A stretch of 64,000 nt of DNA from Skeletonema tropicum (Eukaryota > Bacillariophyta > Thalassiosirophyceae > Thalassiosirales > Thalassiosiraceae). This document shows positions 20,845 through 31,557 of this stretch, piece after piece. The position numbers were made by a program, and so were the translations under genes. The stretch covers positions 2,604,001 to 2,668,000 of the forward strand of contig CM074136.1 of the NCBI GenBank assembly GCA_037178625.1, in the 5' to 3' direction. Every line of letters starts with the position of its first letter. Position 1 is the stretch's first letter. Below the pieces are notes generated by a model, which worked only from the letters and a program-made list of their open reading frames with translations, searched no databases and was not told the DNA's origin.

Positions 20845-23800
20845 TTAGGTAAAAGTCGGAGTCACACAAATGTCGTCTGCCGCGGTCTCGAATCCACCGT
20901 GAAAGAGTGAGCTTGCAACTTTGTTAATTTCAACAAGCCCATGAGGACTGAGTAAATGCCGAATAAATACCGGTGAGACACTCGGCTTCCCAACAGTTGC
21001 CAGCAACTGGCATCCATAGTCATCCTTGTATGCCAAAGCGTGCACGGTACTCTTAAGTACATTCCCGAGAGTAGAGGGTGCCTGCCGTGGTAGGGAAGGG
21101 ACCTCATCAGCTGAAGGAACCTGGTCCGCCGCCTTAAGGCGGAGGAGAATGCCTAGCTCAAACGATCCATCAGTGACACCTCCAACCTGGGCATGAGAGA
21201 ATGAGTGCCGCCGCATACACCAACCCGTCGGAGTGATCCCGACATAGGACTCTGCCCCGGTAAAGACATGAGGAAGACTACTTTGTGCCCAATAGTGTGA
21301 ATCATCCAGCTGGAGGCTATCCCAATCACTGAAGATAACTCGGAGTTGGGCGGCATCAACAGCCGGGGCCTCGGGCAGAACATCCGGACAGCACCTTCCC
21401 AAGAATGCTTTGAACTCATGACATGGTGTGTTTAGAGCACATACCGTGAAGCCAAGAGCCTGGGCCACAAACGGCCATAAAGACGGAGACCGACACTGGA
21501 TGATACAACCACCCCGTCGTGCTCTGTGTGGAATAAAGCCATTCATCACTCCACCCTGAGCATGAGGGGAATCTTGTAGTGGCAGGAGGCCCGACCAAAG
21601 TTCCAAAGTACGTGACTTCTTTGGTGAAGATGAATACGGAGGGATGCTAGATGTTGATGTCGTAGAGAGGGGAGGCTTTGAGTAGTAGAGTGAAGTAGAT
21701 GTTAAGTTATCAACGGGTGTCGACACTCCCTTGAAGCCCTCCTCCCCATTTCAGGCGTCCTCCTCAACTTGACGGGCTTTCTTCTTCTTCCCTCCAGCGC
21801 CACCACCAGCGCCTCCTCCTCCACCACCACCACCTACTTGAAGTCCTTGTCCACGTTCAAGTAGAGCAAGACAATGCATGATGTTATCACGGTCACGTTG
21901 CAAGGTACCGACCTTATCGGAGGTAGTCGTGTGAGTTTGCTTTAAAGCGAGGAGTTCCGTGCGCGGGGTATGAGACTCGAAGACAAAGGTCATCAACTTG
22001 GGGAAGATACGTGGATGTTCGGCAAAATGATCTTTCTTGAACTCCACCATCACCTCATGCGTCTTGAGGGAAGCATACAGATAGGTGACCAAGCTGTCAA
22101 GGGGTGTTTGACTGTGCGCATATTTAGCTATCTTGCGTTGCTCCCACATCGTCTCAAACACTGACTTCAACATAGTAAGCTGACGCGTCCAGCAAATTGC
22201 TTGCTCTGCCTTGGAGGTGACGGACATCTTAACTAGCATGTGATTGTAATGAGTGTCCACCCAGCGGAACAGATCAACCGTGAAGGCAATACTGTATTCC
22301 AAGAGAAAAGCAGCCAACTCATACATACCTCTATGGTCCCTCAAATCATCACTGATACATTGAAGCTCCACAGACCGAAGATCTTCCAGTGCCCTCAATA
22401 AGGGGGCAAACAAACCAGAAACTCCGTCCCCTCCGTTAAACTTGTCATAAGTACTAATACGAGAGAGAGTTGTCGCACCCACGGCTCCTGCAGTTCGAGC
22501 ACCCATTAATGAAGCAGGGTACACGGATTGACCTGCCGAAGCAAGAAGGGTAAGCTAAAGGAGTCCTGCGTGTCTTTGCATGATGAACCTCCTCGCGTTG
22601 AAACTCCTCCTTAGTGATCACTCCATCTGAATTGACCATTTCAACCAGGGCCACCGGATCATGGGCAATTGACAAGATCTCGAATGAATAAGAGTCATCG
22701 ATTACCCCATTCTTACGCAACCAAGCTTTGACTCCCATCTTCCCATGGATCGTCCACCTTCCATTGTCCACCTTGATCACATCAACTGGGCCCTGCTTCT
22801 GAACCCCATCCAATTTGTTCTCCAAGGACTCCAATCGAGCGAGGTACTGCGATACATCCACTTGAGGCTGCGGCTGCGCTACTGGAGCTACGACCTGAGT
22901 CTGACTCAACCCATTCTGCACCTCGACCATGCTTCTTGAGCAAGGTGCTGCAAAACACTTTCACCTTAGCTAACGATTTATCCATCTGCTCCAACCTTCC
23001 TCCGGATTGGAGAAGAGAACTCAACTGCCCATCCTGCGCCTTATCAGATTTTTGTAAGCGAGAGACATCATCCCGGAACGTCTTGAAGTCTGTCTCAATG
23101 CGAGCAAGGCAGGCTGTCACGTCATCCATTTGGCTCCCCAACATACTGACTGAAGTTGCAAGTGGAGGGCTTGTCCAAGCCCAGTTTCCCTTGCACAGCA
23201 GCTACCTTCCTTAGATCCATTTGGACGTCGGAGAGAAAGGGCTGAAGATTGTCCATCGCCTCCTGAACGCCCTTCTTGATGCTCTCCATATGTTCGTCGA
23301 CCATCTTATCGTCAGCCTTGCGATCTTGATCGAGCTCCCCTTCAAAATCAGGTAGTCCATCTTGATGGGAAGGATGGAACATTCTCTTCTTAACCATAGG
23401 GGTCAGATTGAGGTCAGTTGGTGGCACGGCGTCTTTGTTCATATCAGAAGGGGGCATGGGTCGTTTGGTGATGTGTTCAAACACCGAGGTGTATTGATTG
23501 AACGCCGCATCCTCCTCAGCTCGAGTAGTAGCATTAGAGTAAGCCTTAAGACAATCAATCACAATCTGCCATTGAACCTTGGATAGAGTGAGAGACTGGA
23601 GAAGACGAATGTCCCCCTCGAACTTATCAACCGTGGTGATAGGTACAAACTCAGATAGCAAAGCGTGGACGGGGCCAACTTGCATGTACAAGCCATTCTC
23701 ACGTGGGGTTGCCTTATGACTAGCAACAGAACACTTGGTTCCATCAATGCAGAACTTGCCATTAGTACCCACAGAGGAACCACAGATGAGGCCGAGATCA

Positions 23801-24891
23801 GACAAAATCACTCCCGTGACGGCAGCCATCTGCTTTCCGGAGATATCCTCATCCTTAGGGAGCGTACCAGCTGAGATAACCTCTCGACCAAAATCTGAAA
23901 GCATCGGAGCAATAAAGCACAAAGGTCAGTGAAGGATAAACGCCAAGCATCCTCATGATCATGCACATCGTCGATAGGCTGAAGAGCAAGCCTTGTAGTC
24001 CCCACAGGAACGACCCGTGAGGCAAAGTCCCCCTCATGGTCTTGAGCCTCCTCCAATCGTGGGTATCGTCCAGCGGCCCCTCCTCCACTCCTCTCCGAGT
24101 GGTAAGTTCCGAAACATCTCTCCTACGTCCACATCTGCAGTGAAGCCCACCTCCATCAGACTTCCTACCACAGGAAGACTGAAGTGAGGAGAATGCAAAG
24201 CATCATTCACGCCTCGTGTTGTGCCATCATACGCCGCCCTTACATCAACGCCTGCCCAAGGGCCTGGCACATTGCCTGACTCCAAACGGCGTCGAGAGTT
24301 CCGCAGCCCAGATGCAGATGCCTGTCCAGCCCCATGACTGACTGTACGCCAAAGCCACGTCTCGTCGTCCAGAAACCTCCCTCCTACACCTCCTGAGTAA
24401 TCAGCAGGTCTGGCAGATGCTCTTGTCCTTATCCAATACGCAGGAGAAGATCGAATCCCCATGATAGTTGTGCCATCGTAGACCACCCTGGTCTCAGAGC
24501 CAAGACGAGGAGTCCCAAAATACCGCAGAACTGACGATTGTCGCGTGCTACTACTCCCTCTCCCCACCGGAGACGGGAGGAACCCCCCCGGAACCCCAAC
24601 CCCACGCCCATGTAGACAAACAGCAACAGCATTGTTGCAAAAGACAAGAATATAACACTCACCCTCCAACCCTCCATCAGCGAAATCACCAGTAGAAGAG
24701 TAAAAAGTGCCCACCGAAGCTCCACTGGAGATAGTCTCACGTCCATTGGACCCGCCATTGGTGCCCGCACCAGTGGCATTTAGTTGGGCGACCAAAGCGT
24801 CCATGTCCACCGGCGAAGAAGACCGAGCGGAGCCCTCCCAACGACCATTAGCAGCCGAGGGAGTGGAGTCAGAACTGAAAGTGTTGAACAT
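20845..24891 (-). pseudogene. Gag-like retroelement gene broken by frameshifts
   Basis: A chain of minus-strand frames reads as one protein of about 1300 residues. It starts at ATG 24891 (MFNTFSSDSTPSAANG) and changes frame near 24040, 23920, 23140, 22930 and 22550. The segment 22524-21751 ends with a Gly run and G-G-K-K-K-K-A-R; a single in-frame TGA then separates it from 20845, whose reading frame is the same. Helical segments (DDLRDHRGMYELAAFLLEYS, EHPRIFPKLMTFVFESHTP) and the heptad region before the Gly/Lys tail recall Gag-like ORFs of diatom retroelements. The downstream part contains GWCMRRHSFSHAQVGGVTDG. No reverse transcriptase or LTR is seen near it. The family call rests on overall resemblance, not a diagnostic motif. 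Confidence 0.5.
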
Positions 24892-25177
24892 GGTGTATGT
24901 AGAAAGCACAAAGCGGAGTTAAATCGTAGTGGTGAAAGCCAAACAATGGAGGGGTGTGAAAGTGAAGAGCGGAAGAGAGATCAGCCCAGAGAATCCACCA
25001 CGTGGAAAGGTCAAAAATAAAAGGCTGTCGTGGAACACGTAGTCGGAGTGTTGATCAGTCCCTCCACTATCGTATCCAGCAGTCTATCTCCCATTCAAGT
25101 TCGCTAGAGCCGTTGCTGATGCCTTTGACGTGCGTTGAGTTGCTGAAATTTACTGTGAAATTTACCGTGAAATTTGT

Positions 25178-25282
25178 TGTGTGGACACAACGTGAATTTC
25201 GGTGAATTTCACATTTTGCATGTGAAATTTGCAAAGTGAAATTCACAATGTGAAATGTGAAATTCACGTTTTGTGTGGACAC
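25178..25282. repeat. AT-rich palindromic block flanked by TGTGTGGACAC
   Basis: The 11-mer TGTGTGGACAC occurs at 25178-25188 and 25272-25282. Between the copies lie inverted ACGTGAATTTC / GAAATTCACGT arms and several GTGAAATT units. It resembles the termini of the nearby GTGGACAC-ended MITE and may be a short relative. Confidence 0.6.
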
Positions 25283-25293
25283 CCTACTGTCTT

Positions 25294-25557
25294 AAATTTC
25301 AAATTTCATTTTTGACCCCCAAATTTGACCTTCTCAAGACAGAATGGGGGCAAGAGGGCTTCCTCTCTCAAAAATGACCAGCCTGCCCAACGTGGCTGGC
25401 GATGCCCCTCAGAAAGAAAACCACGGCAAAAGCAAAATTTAAAATTTACCAGTGCGTGGACAAAGAAGTCAAATTTGTAAGGGCAAATTTTGGCCAAATT
25501 TTACTTGGTAAAATTTGGCCAAGCGAGGTCAAATTTGGCAAAAATAAATTTGATGCG
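25294..25557. mobile_element. Truncated MITE copy
   Basis: These 264 bases match 26241-26511 almost base for base, apart from a 7-bp tandem duplication in the second copy. This copy lacks the terminal GTGGACACAG, so it is truncated at its right end. Sequence is rich in CAAATTTGACC and its complement. Confidence 0.8.
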
Positions 25558-26119
25558 TTTTCCTCGTGCCTGCGGAAAAACTCCTGGCGCCTCGAATGCG
25601 TATTCACTGTGGCTAGAGATAGATGAAGTAAACGAGAATCACTATGTAAAACGACAATTGTACAACACACTAAGGGTAGTTGGGACTCCACAAATTTGCA
25701 CGACAAATTGGTGTATGTCCTAGTACTACTTATGCTACAGGGTCTTAGTTTGGTAAAACTAAAGACTCCCTGCAAGCATCAATACGGTTGTCGTATAAAC
25801 ACTCACAGGGAGGGTAGGGTGGGAAAAAGAAAATAGCGTTCCTTTGCTGACTACCAAATGAAATGATGGCAATGCCGTAGTAGTCTTCGGTGTCATTGAA
25901 TTGACAGTGATGAGAATGTGTGTGGTCAGCGAAGTGTGGAGAAGCCTGCAAAATTCTTTGTGCTTCTCCCGCCATTTTCGTTTCAAATTCTTCCTGCGAT
26001 TTCGCTTTCTGTAATCGCAGAAAACCCTTTTAGCGTAAGTAGAAACTTGGCGCTACGCTAGAAGTCAGACCTGCACGATAACTACTGATCAAGTCTATCA
26101 GTCGATGGACACAGTATTA
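25558..26119. other. Unassigned sequence
   Basis: About 560 bp between the two MITE copies. Short open frames only, with no recognisable domain. The right end carries GATGGACACAG before the MITE target site, which resembles the MITE terminus and may be the edge of an older copy. Confidence 0.4.
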
Positions 26120-26520
26120 CTGTGTCCACGCATCAAATTTGACCTCCAAATTTTTCATATTTTTGCCAAATTTGACCTCGCTTGGTCAAATTTCAAATTT
26201 GAAATTTGACCTCTGATGGCAAATTTTGCCCTCCGAGGTCAAATTTCAAATTTCATTTTTGACCCCCAAATTTGACCTTCTCAAGACAGAATGGGGGCAA
26301 GAGGCAAGAGGGCTTCCTCTTTCAAAAATGACCAGCCTGTCCAACGTGGCTGGCGATGCCCCTCAGAAAGAAAACCACGGCAAAAGCAAAATTTAAAATT
26401 TACCAGTGCGTGGACATAGAAGTCAAATTTGTAAGGGCAAATTTTGGCCAAATTTTACTTGGTAAAATTTGGCCAAGCGAGGTCAAATTTGGCAAAAATA
26501 AATTTGATGCGTGGACACAG
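26120..26520. mobile_element. MITE of about 400 bp with TATTA target duplication
   Basis: The element begins CTGTGTCCACGCATCAAATT and ends with the inverse complement, ...AATTTGATGCGTGGACACAG. It is flanked on both sides by TATTA (26115-26119 and 26521-26525). Internal sequence is an inverted array of CAAATTTGACC motifs. No coding capacity. Whether the target duplication is TATTA or just TA cannot be decided from one copy. Confidence 0.8.
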
Positions 26521-27181
26521 TATTAGAGCTCTAGTGCCGGCACATCAAATTTTGGCTAATACCATCTCCTAAAATGTTTGGGTTCATATCTGGTCACTAT
26601 ATAGTGCTGTAAGGCAAAACAAGAAGAGAGAGAAGAGAGAGTTTTGCAAAATTGACCTTAAGGTTACGGGGTCGCTTGTTTTTAAGGGCTAGTACGCTCT
26701 AAAATAATGTGAGGGAGCCCTTACAGGTACTTAGTCTTTTTTGTAGTGGTACAGTATGAGGCGTTTCACATCACCACCGATCAACCATCAAACCATGGCA
26801 CAAAGTTAGCGCTCTCCACCCCATACGGCACGTGTGTACTACGCCAAAATCACTGGGGTCGGTGAAATAACTACGACGGTAAATCATTACTAATACCATT
26901 AGCCGCCATTATTCGCTGGAATTCTATCACTGGAACCTTTCGAATTTTTTAATTAATACACCCACCGTCGTCATTGCATCCGACGGTACATGCACCACTC
27001 GACACAACAGCATCCTCCCCTACACATCGTTGCGGCGCTCTTACTACACAAAAATTGTCACGGGCGCTTCACCTATCAATATACCATCGACCGCCGTCGG
27101 AATTGTCTCACTGGCCACCGCATAATTTGAAAACAACAGCGCTCCTATTGTAATTTGAAAATAATAATATTTATTCACAGC
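26521..27181. other. Intergenic sequence
   Basis: About 650 bp without a supported gene. It should contain the promoter of the 27182 gene. The block 26683-26735 contains AAGGGCT and AGCCCTT as a weak inverted repeat. No other structure was seen. Confidence 0.4.
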
Positions 27182-28282
27182 ATGAGTGAGGAGGGCGAGG
27201 AAAGACAACCAAAGAGGAGTAAGGGGGATTCAATTCAAGAGAAGAAAGAGGATAAAATGAAGGCCGAGGATATGTGGACACACATTGAGAACAATAAAAA
27301 CTTGCTCAATCATATCAAGGCCAACAAAGATGAATGGAAACAGGAACACTTCGCATATATTCGTGAATTTTGTTCCCATGTGCAGATGCACAAGAAAGAC
27401 TTCCCCCTTGTTATGGGAGATAAATACCCTGATTATGAGAGCCCCCCGGCAACTGAGGGGAGTGGAATTGAGCTTACAATGGGATACATCACAAAGGTTG
27501 CGCGGAGGGAGGATACATCTTCCATCACCGATGAACCGATCTTACAGGTTGTGGAACGAGAGACCAAGTATCGAGGAACTGTTGAAATGAAAGGAGGGAA
27601 AGGTGGATCTTCTACTGTCACTCAAGTACAATTTACTCATCTCACGTTGTGCGACGGTGACGGCAACATTATTGTCGGACGTGTTGTTACTCACCTCACA
27701 CACGAAGCAAGGAAGCTGGAAAGGGGGGACATAATCAAGTTACCAGTGTTCACAGAGCTGACACACAGAATTGGCAACAGCAACCCAATGCCAGCTTTAT
27801 TCATTGTCGAGTTTCGAAAGATTGGCTATGCTATAATCCCAGAGAATGTGAAGCAACAGCAACTATCGTGCGACCTGTCGAACTCATCCGACAAGTCTAA
27901 TGATACTCCATCTGCGAATGATAATGATACTGCGGGCGGCAACCTGCAGAAAGATGTCTCCAATGCAAAGTGTGAATTTCCAAACCGTCTATGTTCCATC
28001 AACGGCATTCAAATGATTGTCTGCATCTGTAAATCACAGCCAGTTCATAGGTTGAACTTGAATACAATCCGAGAGGATTGTTACTTTGCAACAGAAGAAG
28101 TGGATAAAATGACAAACAGCCAGAAGAGATGCATGGTATATTGGTGGTATGCAACAAACGTCTATTCAATTTGTGGGAAGGGCAAGAGAATGATGCTTCC
28201 GGATTGCCTTGTGAATGCTGTACGAAACACATTCCCAGAAGAAGATGGGAAGTACACGGGATACTGCTATGTATGTTCTTAA
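27182..28282 (+). CDS. Hypothetical protein, possible OB-fold-like core
   Basis: ATG 27182 is the first methionine after an upstream Ile-rich leader and gives 366 aa. The N-terminus is charged (EEGEERQPKRSKGDS). The middle has beta-rich text (TVTQVQFTHLTLCDGDGNII, GRVVTHLTHEARKLERGDII, PALFIVEFRKIGYAII), reminiscent of an OB-fold single-strand DNA-binding domain such as RPA70. A Ser/Asn/Asp linker follows, then a C-terminal domain with KRCMVYWWYATNVYSICGKG and an ending rich in Cys and Tyr. I do not know a named family; I believe similar proteins recur in diatom genomes. It converges on a Mutator-like transposase remnant about 10 bases away, so both may belong to one element. Confidence 0.5.
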   Translation: MSEEGEERQPKRSKGDSIQEKKEDKMKAEDMWTHIENNKNLLNHIKANKDEWKQEHFAYIREFCSHVQMHKKDFPLVMGDKYPDYESPPATEGSGIELTMGYITKVARREDTSSITDEPILQVVERETKYRGTVEMKGGKGGSSTVTQVQFTHLTLCDGDGNIIVGRVVTHLTHEARKLERGDIIKLPVFTELTHRIGNSNPMPALFIVEFRKIGYAIIPENVKQQQLSCDLSNSSDKSNDTPSANDNDTAGGNLQKDVSNAKCEFPNRLCSINGIQMIVCICKSQPVHRLNLNTIREDCYFATEEVDKMTNSQKRCMVYWWYATNVYSICGKGKRMMLPDCLVNAVRNTFPEEDGKYTGYCYVCS

Positions 28283-28291
28283 ATACTTAGT

Positions 28292-29124
28292 TTACCATTC
28301 AATCAGTTTTATTGCTTTTCGGGGTTTCTTTGGTGTGGGGGCATTCACATTCCACTCGATCGGATTCTTTAACCTCTTCGTACTTCTGGGCAAGGTACAT
28401 TGCGGAGCTGTATGACCAGGTTGTCGACAAATGCCACACTTCCTGACTGTAGTTGACTTCTTCTTCTTTACTGAACTCTTCGCTGACTCACCCAACAGAA
28501 GCAGGATTATGGCTGCTATTTCTGAAGCAGTGTCCGTCGTGGTCAGTAGGAAAGTCCTTGTACTTATCAATTGTCACATGTTGCCCCGTTAGCTTCTCGT
28601 GTTGTTTGATGAGTTTATTCCTAGCGAAACAACATCTAATGCAATTAATCTGAAAGTCAAGTATTGGTGAGAGAAGTGTGTAAAAAATGGACTCGTCCTA
28701 GAGGTCAAACCTTACTCACCTGAGATGTCTTTAAAGCAATAGGCTTATTCGTTACAGAGCTGTTTACAACAAAAACGCTCTGTTTGCCTTTGTGTCTATT
28801 GCTATAAGAACGAGTGCAACCAGCACCATCCTGACTAACATTGGATTGGCATGTCGAGTGTGTTTGTCCATTCTTGTCAGTCCACTTCAAGTCACCTACG
28901 TAGTCTTCCGCATTACGAGTCTCATTGTTATGCTCACGCCTGTTCTCCAATATCCTGCCGTCACAAACACTACTGATTGCTGCTCTATGCTTTCTATTCA
29001 AACTCCTTAAGTTCTTAGTGTTTGGACCCTTAATCCCAAGCTTTGCAAGGTATACTACAAACTTTCTCTTCTTAACGCTATGTACCAGAGAGTGGCGGGA
29101 GCCAAAAAAAAATTTTACTAACAA
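28292..29124 (-). pseudogene. Mutator-like transposase remnant, internally deleted
   Basis: Minus strand. The upstream part (to 28721) has SNVSQDGAGCTRSYSNRHKG, where S-Q-D-G fits the first catalytic Asp of the Mutator-like DDE fold, then SVFVVNSSVTNKPIALKTSQ. A plausible intron 28720-28651 (GTGAGT...TTTCAG) leads to NCIRCCFARNK and DHDGHCFRNSSHNPA, the C-x2-C and H-x-G-x-C-x-x-N-S signature of that family. After a frame change the C-terminus has a CX2CX4HX4C zinc knuckle (CGICRQPGHTAPQC) near 28411-28452. The central and C-terminal catalytic region is missing between these parts, and there is no ATG at the start. This is a dead, internally deleted copy. Confidence 0.65.
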
Positions 29125-29760
29125 AAGTGCTAGTAATCATGGCGTCCAAAAAATCACTATATTGGCAGGAGCGTTTAGCATGTTATCGGAGCAATTTGAA
29201 CGACCGCTCTCTTTTGCAATCGATTCAGCATGTCTTCTTCTATCGGAAAATAATCAATCTATAGTTTATACTCACAATATTGACCTCAGCCTAATAAGTT
29301 TCCTACCTCACCAAAATTGGCCATATCTCCATATTTACTAGGGAACTAAGAGTAGCAAACTTTAGTGTGATAGTGTTCAATGATGAAATATGCTATAACC
29401 CGAGGTCAAAATACCATTGAACTGCAAATTTCATGTAGTTTTCGAGTATCTTCATGCATATGTACTAAAAGGTGCTTTTACAAGTTTCCTACGTACCAAC
29501 CATACATAGCCCATGGTTTTTTACCAGCGATTTTCACTAAAAGCCGACACAACGTGAGACAGCAATACCCTTCCTATCGGCTGTTGGCAATGGAATTACG
29601 GCATAATATTAGGCATACTATTCACTACTACCCTGTTGAGAATAATACTGCTCTTGGAATCATTAAAATCGGGCCACTACAAGCGGAGTTCTGCTATTTG
29701 ACAAAAATAAGGATAAGGACGAATAAGGACTCTGGTACATAGCGTTGTTATATTACTACT
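29125..29760. other. Unassigned sequence
   Basis: About 640 AT-rich bases between the transposase remnant and the next decayed gene. No supported gene, repeat or RNA. Confidence 0.4.
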
Positions 29761-30718
29761 TCAAAAAGCTAGTAACATTGCGGTAGCCTTCCGGGTTTTT
29801 TGTTGGTTCGGGTCATTCTCCAGTTCTCTCAAAGCATCCAGCTCAATAAAGGGTGTATCGTATTTTCTTTCGTGCTAAAGGCTTTCCAGATTCTTGCTTT
29901 GTATTCTTTATGCGCGTGTCCATTCCCAAGATAACAGATGACTTAGGCCTTTGCAGCTTCTCATTGAGTTCAATTGTCAAGCCTTCAAATTCAAGTAATT
30001 TCGCATGCGCTGAAGTTTCCAATCGAGAAGCTACGTGCCTCCTTTCGTCAGCATCTTGTTCCGACAAGATCTTTAAGGTCTGCTTCATCCCCTGCAAATT
30101 GAACAAGCTCCAAGCACCTAAAGAGTGAAGGTCTTGTCTTTGTGCAACCTTTGAGGGTACCGAGATTTTATCAATTCAGTGCAACTCAGCATGTTTGCCT
30201 CGCTCATCTCCAACAACACATTTTTTAAGCGCTCACATGCATTGCCAGTACCTTCTGCAACTTGTTTGGATTCATTTGAGTACGCCAACAGCACACGAGC
30301 AGGTGCAGCTGGAGCAGGAGCAGCTACTCTAGGGACAGCCGCTGCAGAGACAGAAGGCGCAGGTGGGCCAGCAGCTTTGTCCTTTTCAATCAAAGATGAT
30401 TCAGAAGCATCATCGAAGGTGAGGAAAATTCGAGTTAAATCTTCCACAGAGTCGTCTTGCAGCTTTCTCTTTGATGAGCACGAGTAGTAGTAGGTGAGTC
30501 TGAAAGGGGCGAATATAACTGATTCATGAGACGCTTCGCCCTGTTCCGCTCCTTCTCCAATTCTGCTTTCAATAACTCAATCTCTTGTTTGTGACACTCG
30601 ATAAGCGCTTTCTTCCACTCCTGCTCTCCCTATTCTTCTCTTTCATTTCCGATACGTCGTCTCCAATCTGCAATACCATCATGAACATGGCCCCGTGATC
30701 TTGCGTTGATGGGCCCAT
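29761..30718 (-). pseudogene. Decayed coiled-coil protein gene
   Basis: Starting at ATG 30718 the minus strand reads MGPSTQDHGAMFMMVLQ, then in successive frames QEWKKALIECHKQEIELLKA, LEKERNRAKRLMNQLYSP, KRKLQDDSVEDLTRIFLTFD, an Ala/Pro-rich linker, ESKQVAEGTGNACERLKNVL, LHSLGAWSLFNLQGMKQTLK and finally KYDTPFIELDALRELENDP before TGA at 29761-29763. At least four single-base frame changes (near 30640, 30475, 30130 and 29875) are needed to follow it. Each piece reads as a coherent helical protein, so this was once a gene. The family is not recognised. It may continue upstream past 30718, where protein-like minus-strand text (ELFAVDVPLFQRGGELRIFV) is seen at about 30890-31030. Confidence 0.5.
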
Positions 30719-31259
30719 TGCTTCCAGCTTATTCTCGTCAAATCTCTTCTTCTAATCATCACCAGCGAACTTGGACCACTCAAGTAGGACACTTCTACAT
30801 CGGCCAAACCTATCCTGTCAGCAGCTTCAAAAAAGGGTACTTACAACAAGACAATGGCCACCATACCACACAACCTTCACATTTCTGGAAGATGACAGAC
30901 CATGGCCGCAAAGCAAGTTTCGACAAAAATACGCAGTTCCCCTCCACGCTGGAACAAAGGCACATCAACTGCGAAGAGTTCATCCATCAATTTATCCACT
31001 TGCTCACGATTTCCCTTTCTTACCGCATCAATATCCAATATCACGCATACTTATCATGGGCGAGAGTGCCCTCCGCTCGGCCCAATTTTCGGGCGGCGGC
31101 AGCATTATTCGATGATGCCATTATTAAAATAGTAGTAATGATGATACTTAGGAGGGTGGATTATTTCGAGGTTTGCATGTGATTGCGTGTGAAGAGGGGG
31201 AGTGGTAGTATGGTGTCTTGATCTTGGAGTCGCTTCGCGCCTCTTCTTCCTCCTTCTCG
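30719..31259. other. Possible upstream remains of the decayed gene
   Basis: The minus strand contains NREQVDKLMDELFAVDVPLF and RIGLADVEVSYLSGPSSLVM in different frames with no complete open frame. It may be the 5' part of the decayed gene at 29761-30718. The plus-strand open frame over this region has no recognisable features and looks like a shadow. Confidence 0.35.
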
Positions 31260-31354
31260 TTTTGCAAAACTTTAGCTTATTATGGCGGCAGAAAAAGCGC
31301 GCCGATCTGCCGCCGAACGTTTTTGCCCGAGACCGATCTCACGATCAGCTGATC
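31260..31354. repeat. Left inverted repeat of the Ulp1 region
   Basis: 31260-31331 (TTTTGC...GCCCGAG) is repeated inversely at 38158-38223, sharing GGCGGCAGAAAAAGCGCGCC and CCGAACGTTTTTGCCCGAG. The adjoining 31332-31354 (ACCGATCTCACGATCAGCTG) is repeated inversely at 33893-33914. Together they bracket the Ulp1 gene pair on one scale and the whole 7-kb composite on another. Confidence 0.8.
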
Positions 31355-31557
31355 GAGTTTCGACATTCTCGTTGCATCAGGATTTTCGAGGCATTCGTTC
31401 CAAGTATTTTGGCGCCAGTCGATTCGAATGAATTTTTAAATCGATTCGCTTTCCATCTACGAGCTCTACATGAAGGATATAACAGAGTAATTCATTCTGT
31501 ATCATAATTAGTACTAGTAAGAGTTATAGGTGCATCGCCGACTCATTCGTAACTTCT

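Noticed and set aside
25446..25986. Short minus-strand ORFs around the truncated MITE
   Set aside because: They cross the MITE boundary and consist of repeat translation.
31202..31507. Plus-strand ORF of 101 codons at the left end of the Ulp1 composite
   Set aside because: It overlaps the terminal inverted repeat and has no domain.
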